DNA of 63,329 nucleotides from JANMZR01 sp031383555 (GTDB lineage: Bacteria > Bacteroidota > Bacteroidia > Cytophagales > Spirosomataceae). The stretch is from positions 1 to 63,329 of the forward strand of contig JANMZR010000209.1 in the NCBI GenBank assembly GCA_031383555.1. Reading direction: 5' to 3'. Shown piece by piece: positions 7,451-15,374 of this stretch (the first letter of the stretch is position 1; each line of letters starts with the position of its first letter). A program made the position numbers and the translations under genes. A model generated the notes under the pieces. It saw only the letters and a list, made by a program, of their open reading frames with translations, was not told the origin of the DNA and did not search any database.

Positions 7451-9946
7451 TTAATTCAACCCAATTCCTAAACTCTCCTTTTTCTCATCAGGTAAAACAA
7501 ACTTAATAGGCTTGCTTATTTTGTTAGGTAAAAGTGCATAAGCTAGCACCTCTGAAACGTGCTCAACATAGTGAAAAGTTAAATCAGAGATATAACTAGG
7601 CTTAATCTCTAATATATCTTTTTTATTTTTGATACAAAGTATAATCTCCTTAATACCAGCACGTTTGGCTGCTAAAATCTTTTCTTTTATACCACCTACG
7701 GGCAATACTTTTCCTCTTAAAGTTACTTCGCCAGTCATAGCCAAATTGGCTTTTACCTTCCTTTGGGTTAATGCTGAGGCAATGGCGGTTGTCATGGTGA
7801 TCCCAGCCGAAGGCCCATCCTTAGGCACGGCCCCTGCGGGTACGTGTATATGAATATTGTAGTTATCAAATATGCGGTAATCAATCTCAAAATCATCTGC
7901 ATTAGCTTTCAAATAACTTAAAGCAGCCATTGCTGACTCCTTCATTACATCACCCAATTGACCAGAAAGGGTAATCCCTCCCTTACCACGACTTATGCTG
8001 CATTCAATATAAAGAATTTCACCACCTACCGAAGTCCAAGCCAAGCCCGTTACTATGCCGGCAGAGTCGTCTTCGGTGTAGGTTTCTTTATCGAAATGTT
8101 CAGAGCCCAAAAACTTAATAACCTCTGCGACCTTTAGTGTTTTTGGGTATTCCTCTTCGAGCGCAATTGCTTTTGTGATTTTTCTAACCAATTTGCCCAA
8201 CTCTCGCTCCAGATTACGCACACCTGACTCTCGAGTATAACCCTCAATCACTTTTTGAATAGCCTCATCTGTAATATTTATGGATTTCCCTTCTAAACCA
8301 TGCTCTTTTTTCTGTTTGGGAATCAAGTGTTTTTTAGCTATCTGCACCTTTTCTTCCATCGTGTAGCCACTTATTTCAATGATTTCCATACGGTCACGCA
8401 AAGGAGGTTGTATGGTATCCAAATTGTTAGCAGTAGCTATAAAAAGCACCTTTGAAAGGTCGTATTCAACTTCCAAATAGTTATCTAAAAAAGTGTTATT
8501 TTGTTCAGGATCAAGTACTTCTAAAAGAGCAGATGATGGATCGCCCCGGAAATCGGTTGATACTTTATCTATTTCGTCTAATATAAAAACTGGGTTTGTT
8601 GTACCCGCTTTTTTAATATTTGCAATTATTTTACCGGGCATTGCGCCAATATAAGTCCGGCGATGGCCACGAATTTCCGATTCGTCATGAACACCCCCCA
8701 AAGCCATTCGTATATACTTCCGGCCGAGTGATTTTGCTACTGATTTTCCAAGTGAAGTTTTACCCACACCTGGCGGGCCATAAAGGCATAAAATTGGTGC
8801 TTTTAGGTTGCCCTTCATTTTTAAAACTGCCAAATATTCTATTATCCGCTCTTTTACTTTTTCAAGCCCAAAATGATCATTGTCTAATATTTTTTCAGCT
8901 TTTTTTAGATCGAAGTTGTCTTTTGTGGTTTCGCTCCAAGGCAATTCTACCAAAAGTTCGGCATAATTCATAGAGACTGGGTACTCTGCTGACATCGAAT
9001 TCATTCGCCCAAGCTTATGCAATTCTTTGTTAAAGTGCTCATTTACAGCCTTACTCCATTTCTTTTTGGCACCTTTTGCTCTCAGTGCATCTAATTCTTG
9101 CTCTGGGCTGTCAATACCCAGCTCTTCTTGTAACACTTTTATTTGCTGACGTATATAATAATCTCGCTGTTGCTGATCGATATCACTTGAAGCTCTATTT
9201 TGAATCTCTCTTTTTAGCTCTAAAAGATCAATTTCCTTGAGCATATATTCCAATAATTTGTTGGCTTGTTGTATGCCATCTAAAGTTTCTAGAAGCCCCT
9301 GTTTATCAGCGAGTTCTGCATTTATATTGGATGAAAGAAAATGGGTAAGAAAGCTAGGTGAGTCTATATTGTCTAAGGCAATTTGCGCCTCACGAGGTAT
9401 TTCAGGATTGAGCTGCAATATTTTGAAGGCCGAATCTTTCAAAGATTGCACCAACGCTTTGTTTTCTTTATTGAGTTTCGCAGGAAAATTCTCCTCTATA
9501 TAAACTATTTTTGCTAGCAATTGAGGGTCATGCTTTGTATACTCAACCACTTCAAAACGTTTTTTACCTTGTACAATAATAGTTGTACTGCCATCGGGTA
9601 ATACAATCATTTTCAGTATATAAGCTAGGGTACCTATTTTGTACAAGTCTTCCGAGGTAGGCTCTTCTTTAGTTTGATTTGCCTGGGTAACTACTCCAAT
9701 TATTCTATTGCCTTTATAGGCTTTTTTTACAAGTCTTACGGATTTTTGTCGGCCTACAGTGATAGGAATTACCATGCCTGGAAACAACACAATATTTCGA
9801 ATTGGCAAAATTGGAAACTCAGTATTCGGGTCATGAACTTCTAAATCAGCATCACCCTCACTGGGTAGTGGTATCAACTCCAAATTGTCGAAATCAGAGA
9901 TTTCTGCCAAGCGCAGATTATTATAAAATTGATTATTTTGACTCAT
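7451..9946 (-). CDS. lon: ATP-dependent Lon protease
   Basis: Lon is a cytoplasmic AAA+ serine protease that degrades misfolded and regulatory proteins. The 831 residues follow the LonA plan: substrate-binding LAN domain (about 45-240), coiled-coil region, AAA+ module with Walker A GPPGVGKT at 390-397 and Walker B VFILDEIDK near 453-461, and a C-terminal protease domain with catalytic Ser 713 (PKDGPSAG) and Lys 756 (GGIKEK). Starts with ATG. It is a single gene with its own promoter-like site upstream at 10055-10085. Confidence 0.97.
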   Translation of the reverse strand: MSQNNQFYNNLRLAEISDFDNLELIPLPSEGDADLEVHDPNTEFPILPIRNIVLFPGMVIPITVGRQKSVRLVKKAYKGNRIIGVVTQANQTKEEPTSEDLYKIGTLAYILKMIVLPDGSTTIIVQGKKRFEVVEYTKHDPQLLAKIVYIEENFPAKLNKENKALVQSLKDSAFKILQLNPEIPREAQIALDNIDSPSFLTHFLSSNINAELADKQGLLETLDGIQQANKLLEYMLKEIDLLELKREIQNRASSDIDQQQRDYYIRQQIKVLQEELGIDSPEQELDALRAKGAKKKWSKAVNEHFNKELHKLGRMNSMSAEYPVSMNYAELLVELPWSETTKDNFDLKKAEKILDNDHFGLEKVKERIIEYLAVLKMKGNLKAPILCLYGPPGVGKTSLGKSVAKSLGRKYIRMALGGVHDESEIRGHRRTYIGAMPGKIIANIKKAGTTNPVFILDEIDKVSTDFRGDPSSALLEVLDPEQNNTFLDNYLEVEYDLSKVLFIATANNLDTIQPPLRDRMEIIEISGYTMEEKVQIAKKHLIPKQKKEHGLEGKSINITDEAIQKVIEGYTRESGVRNLERELGKLVRKITKAIALEEEYPKTLKVAEVIKFLGSEHFDKETYTEDDSAGIVTGLAWTSVGGEILYIECSISRGKGGITLSGQLGDVMKESAMAALSYLKANADDFEIDYRIFDNYNIHIHVPAGAVPKDGPSAGITMTTAIASALTQRKVKANLAMTGEVTLRGKVLPVGGIKEKILAAKRAGIKEIILCIKNKKDILEIKPSYISDLTFHYVEHVSEVLAYALLPNKISKPIKFVLPDEKKESLGIGLN

Positions 9947-10054
9947 CTATATATGATAAACCCGTCTTTAAGGACGGGTAAACGGCGTTAAATTTAATTT
10001 CCCTTATGCAAAGCAGGAAATTAAACAAATATTCTTGATTGTACGTAAGGAATA

Positions 10055-10085
10055 CAAATTTACGAGAAATATACTAAAGGGACAA
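10055..10085 (-). promoter_or_regulatory. Bacteroidota-type promoter for lon
   Basis: Read on the minus strand: TTG at 10085-10083, a spacer of 20 bases, and TAAATTTG at 10062-10055. This matches the Bacteroidota consensus (TTTG/TTG, 19-20 bases, TAnnTTTG). It lies about 110 bases upstream of the lon start codon. Confidence 0.6.
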
Positions 10086-10180
10086 TTAAAAAACTATTGA
10101 ATTAAGGAAATGTTATTTAATGGTAAACTCTATAATGTTCTTCAGACGATATTTATGGAGTAGCTCTAAAATTTTCCAAT

Positions 10181-10211
10181 AAAAAAACCGCACTTTGGAA
10201 GAATGCGGCTT
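10181..10211 (-). terminator. Terminator-like hairpin facing the minus strand
   Basis: The stem pairs CCGCA (10188-10192) with TGCGG (10204-10208), extended by AA/TT, and a run of seven A at 10181-10187 gives a U-run on the minus strand. There is no annotated minus-strand gene just upstream of it (the next gene to the right is on the plus strand), so it may end an unannotated minus-strand RNA. Confidence 0.45.
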
Positions 10212-10437
10212 GAATAACTTAAATCTATTGAAATTAAAACGCAAGAAATAAGGATATAGTTTTAGCTTTGAAAAATTATGCGACTATTTTTCATTATTTT
10301 TATTAAATTTTTTGAATAGGGCTTAGAAAGGCAAATTGGTCATTTTTTTACCCGATATAAACTAATTTTTTTTGGAAAAACATTAGGGGTATTAATGTGA
10401 AACAGACATATTTTTTTTAACATATTATTTTCCATAT

Positions 10438-10466
10438 CGCTTGCAGGGTTCAAAACCCTATAAGCG
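10438..10466. promoter_or_regulatory. 29-base near-perfect palindrome before the 10511 gene
   Basis: CGCTT and AGGGTT pair with AACCCT and AAGCG around a three-base loop, with one 2x2 internal mismatch. It ends 44 bases before the ATG at 10511, so it could be an operator or a hairpin in the 5' leader. It is not followed by a T-run, so it is not a simple terminator. Confidence 0.5.
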
Positions 10467-10510
10467 TTAAAAACAGTTATTTTTTAGATTATCAAAGGAT
10501 ATAAAATTGA

Positions 10511-10822
10511 ATGAAGCAACAAACTATTTATGAAGTGGCTATGATTCCAATCGGTAGCCTTAACTCAATCCGGCAAAAAGAAACAGTATTTAACTATTTT
10601 TCCAATTTAAAAAAATGTGTTGAATCAGTAATGACTACATTGGCATTGAATGGTTGGGAAAATAAGCTAAACTATACTTTGATATATCGTACCATAAAAG
10701 AGAAGGGTAAGTTCTTAGTTGAATTTAGTTTTGCTTCTAACAAAATATTCAAATTGCAAATCACAGTCCGCACTATAAATCCCTCATTGTCAATGCTTGG
10801 CATTGAGGAAAAGCCAGCCTAA
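10511..10822 (+). CDS. Small protein of unknown function
   Basis: A 103-residue protein that I do not recognise. It has no signal peptide or membrane segment. It looks like a compact alpha/beta domain: a helical middle (about 25-48) with two cysteines missing pair motifs, then alternating strands (YTLIYRTI, FLVEFSF, FKLQITV). The coding assignment is supported by ATG, ordinary composition, an upstream palindrome and a strong hairpin terminator right after the stop. Downstream genes have their own promoter-like site, so it appears monocistronic. Confidence 0.6.
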   Translation: MKQQTIYEVAMIPIGSLNSIRQKETVFNYFSNLKKCVESVMTTLALNGWENKLNYTLIYRTIKEKGKFLVEFSFASNKIFKLQITVRTINPSLSMLGIEEKPA

Positions 10823-10837
10823 ATCATTTTATAATCA

Positions 10838-10909
10838 GCCAAACTTTGCATTTTTTGCCAACTTTGGCTAGATACAGGTTCGTATAATCAGCCAAAGTTG
10901 GCTTTTTTT
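10838..10909 (+). terminator. Terminator with overlapping alternative hairpin
   Basis: The main stem pairs GCCAACTTTGGCT (10857-10869) with AGCCAAAGTTGGC (10890-10902), followed by seven T. An upstream copy AGCCAAA (10838-10844) can also pair with TTTGGCT of the first arm, so two mutually exclusive folds are possible. The block ATAATCAGCCAAA occurs twice, which suggests duplication of one arm. Confidence 0.7.
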
Positions 10910-10966
10910 ATTAAATTGGCTAATTATAAATTATTATTACTAGCCAATATTATATGTAAAATGAGG

Positions 10967-10974
10967 TAACTTTG
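10967..10974 (+). promoter_or_regulatory. TAnnTTTG -7 element upstream of the 11010 gene
   Basis: TAACTTTG fits the Bacteroidota -7 consensus and lies 35 bases before the ATG at 11010. No convincing TTTG at the expected -33 distance was seen, so confidence is modest. Confidence 0.4.
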
Positions 10975-11009
10975 GAGCAATTATTTATAAAAATTTGAGC
11001 ATGTTTTAA

Positions 11010-11360
11010 ATGACAAAGACACTACTTTTCCTATTAATTTTTGCAAAAAGTATTTGCTCGTTTTCGCAGTCAAATATTCAAATTACTGAATTTGAGGCTG
11101 AAAAATATTTGGGAAAATACAAAATTGAAACAGCTCAAATAAGTGCTGAGGGGGAAATCACCTTTGAAGCGAACTACTTGCATTTCTATACGGAAGGTAT
11201 TCAAAAGGTTAAATTATTGCCAATGCCTGAGGTAAATTTGTTTAAAGCTGAAAATTTTGAAATACTTATTCAATTTTTAAAAAATGATTTCAATGAAATA
11301 ATTTCAGCTCAAATAAAGTTTCAAGGTCAAGAATTTAACGCCAAAAAAATAATATTTTAA
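11010..11360 (+). CDS. Small exported protein resembling DUF3471
   Basis: The 116-residue protein begins with a clear signal peptide (MTKTLLFLLIFAKSICSFSQ, cleavage probably after SFS/Q at about residue 20). The mature part reads as a small beta-rich domain: YLGKYKI, then alternating strands, and a final region DFNEIISAQIKFQGQEF. This pattern (Y.G.Y at the start, F..D..G.I...... at the end) resembles the DUF3471 domain that often trails serine hydrolases, but here it stands alone. Function unknown. It precedes the SGNH hydrolase by about 100 bases on the same strand. Confidence 0.6.
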   Translation: MTKTLLFLLIFAKSICSFSQSNIQITEFEAEKYLGKYKIETAQISAEGEITFEANYLHFYTEGIQKVKLLPMPEVNLFKAENFEILIQFLKNDFNEIISAQIKFQGQEFNAKKIIF

Positions 11361-11458
11361 ATAAATCCAATTGCTAAGAAGGTATAAGCTTATCGCTAAT
11401 AAATTTATTTATAATACAAAGGGCAATCAAAAAATTTAAAAATTTAAATGTAATTACT

Positions 11459-12283
11459 ATGCTTTTCATTCCAATAATACTCATTTTGGTTGTGTTGGCT
11501 GTTTGGTTCAAACAATTCGAAAAATCATATTTTAATAAGCCTCCTGATTACCCAGAATTTTCGAAGTTAAACAGAGATGGAAAACCCATATTTATAGCTT
11601 TTGGGGACAGCCTAACACAAGGTAATATGAGTGCCAATTGGGTGAATATTTTAAAAGAAAAAAGGCCTGACATCCAGTTTTTGAATGCTGGGATGAATGC
11701 CGACCTCACCTATACTTTACTCAACAGAATTGACGATATCGTAGCCTGCCAACCGCACATCATCAGCCTAATTATTGGCTCAAATGATGTTATGGCTACT
11801 TTAACACCCGCTCGAATGAAGCGGTATTATGGCTTAGGAAAAATAACTGAAGATGCTAATTATGAAGGATTTATAAGTAATTATCGTGAAATAATTGAAA
11901 TATTGACTTCACAAACTACAGCCAAAATAATGGTGGCTTCCTTGCCACCAATCACCGAGGATTTTACTTTTGAAGGAAATATAAAAGCCGATAAATATTC
12001 GGAAACTATCAAAGAATTTGCTCATGATTATGACTTAATATATATTCCATTTCGTGAAAAATTAAAGGAAAATATGTCTTTGAAATCGGACCAAATTGTT
12101 GATTTTAACAATGCGGATAATATTATAAGAATGACAATATTTAAAAGAGTTATTTTAGGTCAATCATGGAATGAAATAGCTGCTTCAAGAAAGGCAAAAT
12201 ATATGACTGACAACATACATTTGAATGAAGGTGCGGCTGAAATATTAGCCAAAATGATAAACACCGAAATAGCAAAATTATAA
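11459..12283 (+). CDS. Membrane-anchored SGNH/GDSL hydrolase
   Basis: A lipase/esterase-like SGNH hydrolase of 274 residues. An N-terminal hydrophobic helix (about 2-16) would anchor it in the membrane, with the catalytic domain outside the cytoplasm. The four family blocks are present: FGDSLTQG (nucleophile Ser), the Gly in LNAGMNAD, GSND (Asn), and DNIHLNEGA (Asp and His). Its stop is two bases before the start of the flavin monooxygenase, so the two are almost certainly co-transcribed. The substrate is unknown; a lipid or acylated glycan ester fits the neighbours. Confidence 0.85.
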   Translation: MLFIPIILILVVLAVWFKQFEKSYFNKPPDYPEFSKLNRDGKPIFIAFGDSLTQGNMSANWVNILKEKRPDIQFLNAGMNADLTYTLLNRIDDIVACQPHIISLIIGSNDVMATLTPARMKRYYGLGKITEDANYEGFISNYREIIEILTSQTTAKIMVASLPPITEDFTFEGNIKADKYSETIKEFAHDYDLIYIPFREKLKENMSLKSDQIVDFNNADNIIRMTIFKRVILGQSWNEIAASRKAKYMTDNIHLNEGAAEILAKMINTEIAKL

Positions 12284-12285
12284 AA

Positions 12286-13581
12286 ATGGAAAGTAAAAAA
12301 GTATGCATAATTGGCGCAGGCTCATCAGGTATTACAGCCTGCAAAGCCTTGAAAGAAGAGGGAATTGATTTCGATTGCTTTGAAAAAGGCTCTGGCATTG
12401 GCGGCAATTGGAGATATAATAACGACAACGGCTTGTCGTCAGCCTATCGATCGCTTCATATTAATACCAATAGAGAGGTAATGAGCTATTCCGATTACCC
12501 AATGCCTTCCGAATATGCAATGTTTCCACACCATACCGAGATATTGCAATATTTTGAAAATTATGTTGATCATTTTGTTTTGCGTGATTCAATTACCTTC
12601 AATACTTCCGTTGAAAATGTTGAAAAAAACCCATCTGGCGGATATATTGTGTCCACTTCCAACGGTAAAACAACTCATTATGAATCTGTAATTGTTGCCA
12701 ATGGCCACCATTGGAATCCGAGATATCCGGAGCCTAATTTTAAAGGAAAATTTACTGGTGATACTATGCATGTACACCATTACCGTACGCCTGAAGTACT
12801 TGAAAACAAGAGCATTGTAATATTGGGCTTTGGTAATTCAGCGGTTGATTTGGCCTGTGAAGCGGCACGACTTCATACTTGTAAGCAGGTTACCATTGCC
12901 ACTAGAAGTGGGGCCTACATTGTGCCCAATTGGATTTGGAGTATTCCTTTTGATAAATTGGCCAATCCGTTTACTGAAAAACTCCCCATTTTTATCCAAA
13001 GATTTTTATTGAAAATTACGCTTTGGCTTGCTAGAGGCAATCAGGAAGACTTTGGTGTGCCAAAACCCAATCGGCCCATACTTTCGGAGCATCCAACACT
13101 TTCTCAAGATTTATTGAATTTATGCGGTAGAGGGTTGATTAAAATAAAGCCAAATATTAGGGAATTCGATGGGAAAAACATTGTTTTTGAGGACGGTACC
13201 CGCCAAGAAACTGACTTATTAATTTACGCAACTGGTTATAAAATTACCTTTCCATTTTTTAAGGAAGGGTTTTTCAATGTAGAAAACTCAAACGATTTGC
13301 AATTATATAAGAGAGTAGCTCATCCTGATTTTCCAGGGCTCTATTTTTTAGCATTTATACAACCTTTGGGTGCGATAATGCCTTTGGCTGAGATTCAGTC
13401 AAAATGGATAACCAAACTCATAAAAGGCGAATTAAAATTGCCTTCAAAAGAGGCACAATTAAAAGATATTGCACAACAAAGAACTGCTTTACAAAAAAGG
13501 TATAATAATTCGCCAAGGCATACAATTCAGGTCGATTTCCATACCTACAAATTTGCAATTGAAAAGGAAATGAAAAAATAA
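12286..13581 (+). CDS. Flavin-containing monooxygenase (FMO-like)
   Basis: A 431-residue two-dinucleotide-fold flavoprotein. GAGSSG near residue 10 is the FAD site, and GFGNSAVD near 185 is the NADPH site. Between them lies an FMO-like signature (YRTPEVLENKSIVILG), and ATGY sits in the C-terminal third. Such enzymes oxygenate soft nucleophiles (N or S) or act as Baeyer-Villiger oxidases. It is two bases downstream of the SGNH hydrolase, suggesting a shared pathway. No substrate can be assigned from sequence. Confidence 0.9.
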   Translation: MESKKVCIIGAGSSGITACKALKEEGIDFDCFEKGSGIGGNWRYNNDNGLSSAYRSLHINTNREVMSYSDYPMPSEYAMFPHHTEILQYFENYVDHFVLRDSITFNTSVENVEKNPSGGYIVSTSNGKTTHYESVIVANGHHWNPRYPEPNFKGKFTGDTMHVHHYRTPEVLENKSIVILGFGNSAVDLACEAARLHTCKQVTIATRSGAYIVPNWIWSIPFDKLANPFTEKLPIFIQRFLLKITLWLARGNQEDFGVPKPNRPILSEHPTLSQDLLNLCGRGLIKIKPNIREFDGKNIVFEDGTRQETDLLIYATGYKITFPFFKEGFFNVENSNDLQLYKRVAHPDFPGLYFLAFIQPLGAIMPLAEIQSKWITKLIKGELKLPSKEAQLKDIAQQRTALQKRYNNSPRHTIQVDFHTYKFAIEKEMKK

Positions 13582-13676
13582 ATTTTATTTGCAAATGTAA
13601 TTTTAAATTTCAAATTGTATTTGTAATTCACTGATTATTAGATATTTATAAATTTTTGGCAACCTTTATTTTTTCA

Positions 13677-13708
13677 TTTGCTTAAATGTAGTCAAATGCT
13701 TAAATTTG
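13677..13708 (+). promoter_or_regulatory. Bacteroidota-type promoter for comA
   Basis: TTTG at 13677-13680, a 20-base spacer and TAAATTTG at 13701-13708 match the Bacteroidota sigma-factor consensus very well. It lies about 100 bases upstream of the comA ATG and downstream of the monooxygenase stop, so comA starts its own transcript. Confidence 0.7.
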
Positions 13709-13805
13709 CACTATTCTTAGAGGCCATGTTTTGTTAGTTCATTAAGAACAATGCACCTAATGATTTTTTTACTTAATTTGAATTAACTAAAATTTAAATT
13801 TTAAT

Positions 13806-14570
13806 ATGAATTACCAATTAAATCAAATTCCAGAAAGAACAACAGTTCCTAGACAAAGCGGCATTACCATGGTAATGGATAAAGGCTTGAGTGTAAGGCA
13901 AGTTGAAGATTTTCTTTCTACATCAGCTGGATATACTGACCTTGTAAAATTAGGTTGGGCTACCTCATTTGTAACACCAAATCTGGATGAAAAATTAGCC
14001 GTTTATCGCAGCGCCAATATTCCTGTTTATTTAGGAGGCACCTTGTTTGAAGCATTTGTAGTAAGAAATCAGTTTGAAGATTACCTACGAGTATTGGACA
14101 AATATAAATTAGAATATGTAGAAGTTTCTGATGGTTCGTTGGAAATGGAAGCTGATGTGAAGTGTGAATATATCAGACGATTAGCTAAAAATTATATTGT
14201 ACTTTCAGAAGTTGGCTCAAAAGACGAAGCAAAAATAATTCCTCCCTATAAATGGATTAAGCTCATGAAAATGGAGCTTGAAGCAGGTGCTTGGAAAGTA
14301 ATTGGTGAGGCGAGAGAGGGCGGAACCGTAGGATTATTCCGAGCGTCGGGTGAAGTAAGGCAAGGTTTAGTTGAAGAAATATTAACTGAAGTACCTTCTG
14401 ACAAAATATTATGGGAAGCACCTCAAAAGGCACAACAAGTTTGGTTTGTAAAACTGCTTGGAGCCAATGTAAACGTTGGAAATATATCGCCAAATGAAGT
14501 AATATCTTTAGAAACAATACGATTGGGTTTAAGAGGTGATACTTTCGATTTCTTTTTGGATAAAAATTAG
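13806..14570 (+). CDS. comA: Phosphosulfolactate synthase (ComA family)
   Basis: ComA enzymes add sulfite to phosphoenolpyruvate to give (R)-phosphosulfolactate, known from coenzyme M synthesis. The 254-residue protein is a single TIM-barrel with family blocks TMVMDKG, LVKLGWAT, PVYLGGTLFE, EVSDGS, EVGSKD, GEAREGG.VG and LGANVNVGNI. Bacteroidota do not make coenzyme M, so here the product more likely feeds another sulfonate, possibly cysteate for sulfonolipids (inference). It has its own promoter and is followed, across an inverted-repeat spacer, by dedA and a GT2. Confidence 0.88.
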   Translation: MNYQLNQIPERTTVPRQSGITMVMDKGLSVRQVEDFLSTSAGYTDLVKLGWATSFVTPNLDEKLAVYRSANIPVYLGGTLFEAFVVRNQFEDYLRVLDKYKLEYVEVSDGSLEMEADVKCEYIRRLAKNYIVLSEVGSKDEAKIIPPYKWIKLMKMELEAGAWKVIGEAREGGTVGLFRASGEVRQGLVEEILTEVPSDKILWEAPQKAQQVWFVKLLGANVNVGNISPNEVISLETIRLGLRGDTFDFFLDKN

Positions 14571-14732
14571 ATGCTAGATGTTAGAATTTAGATATTAGAC
14601 CAGCTAACTTTAAGCTTTATATCATCAAAAATAAAACTTTATAAAATCAAACTTTTAGCAACAGAAATTTAATATCAAAATTCAATCATTAAAAAATCTA
14701 ACATCTAATACCTGAAATCTAACATCTAATTT
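14571..14732. repeat. Stop-to-start inverted-repeat spacer, TAGATNTTAGA family (comA-dedA)
   Basis: The left arm starts at the comA stop codon (TTAGATGCTAGATGTTAG, continuing with TTTAGATATTAGA to about 14600). The right arm ends at the dedA start with the inverse (TCTAACATCTAAT, twice, about 14690-14731). About 90 bases of A/T-rich sequence lie between. The same layout occurs at 29040-29182 and 30364-30530. Confidence 0.8.
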
Positions 14733-15374
14733 ATGGAACTGATCCACAGCTTAATTGACTTCATTTTACATCTTGATAAACACTTAGCTGCCATGGTTAC
14801 CGAATATGGTACCTTAACTTATGCTATACTTTTTCTAATCGTTTTTGTAGAAACAGGTTTGATTGTAATGCCTCTATTACCAGGCGATTCACTATTATTT
14901 GCAGCAGGGGCCCTAGCCGCTTCGACTGGTGCACTAGATGTAAAAATTATAATACCACTTTTAATTTGTGCAGCACTTTTAGGCGATAATGTCAATTATT
15001 TTGTAGGTAAATATTTCAGTAAATTTGTGAAAAGCAGAGAAAGAATCCTCTTTTTCAAAAGAGAATATATTGACCAAACAGAAGCTTTTTATGAAAAACA
15101 TGGCGGTAAAACGGTGATAATGGCTCGTTTTATTCCGATTGTACGTACCATTGCACCTTTTGTAGCGGGTGCTGGAAGTATGAAATACGGCACGTACATT
15201 ACGTATTGTATTGCTGGGGCATTGCTTTGGGTGATTGGCATTACTATGTTGGGCTATTTGTTGGGAAGTAATCCATTTGTAAAAAACAATTTTGAATTAG
15301 TTGTTTTTGGAATTATAGGATTCTCATTATTGCCAATTGTGTTTGGGTTTTTAAAATCGAAATTTGCAAAATGA
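14733..15374 (+). CDS. DedA family membrane protein (VTT domain)
   Basis: A 213-residue polytopic membrane protein of the DedA/SNARE-associated family. DedA proteins are thought to move lipids such as undecaprenyl phosphate or phosphatidylethanolamine across the inner membrane. Family landmarks: FVETGLIVMPLLPGDSLLF near residues 38-57, GD..NY.VGK, the F.KHGGK segment, RFIPIVRTIAPFVAGAG with the essential Arg residues, and a Trp-containing helix after it. Membrane helices lie at about 27-50, 70-90, 140-165 and 185-205. It overlaps the following GT2 by four bases (ATGA). Confidence 0.92.
   Translation: MELIHSLIDFILHLDKHLAAMVTEYGTLTYAILFLIVFVETGLIVMPLLPGDSLLFAAGALAASTGALDVKIIIPLLICAALLGDNVNYFVGKYFSKFVKSRERILFFKREYIDQTEAFYEKHGGKTVIMARFIPIVRTIAPFVAGAGSMKYGTYITYCIAGALLWVIGITMLGYLLGSNPFVKNNFELVVFGIIGFSLLPIVFGFLKSKFAK

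Larger units (their letters stand above)
9947..10510. other. 564-base spacer upstream of lon
   Basis: No protein gene is supported here. It holds a CCCGTC/GACGGG hairpin next to the lon start (about 9959-9984), the lon promoter-like site (10055-10085), a terminator-like hairpin whose T-run is on the minus strand (10181-10211), and a strong 29-base palindrome (10438-10466) shortly before the next gene. The rest is A/T-rich without clear structure. Confidence 0.6.

Noticed and set aside
10445..10459. tRNA T-arm-like sequence GGTTCAAAACC
   Set aside because: No acceptor stem, D-arm or anticodon arm can be built around it; it is the core of a longer palindrome.
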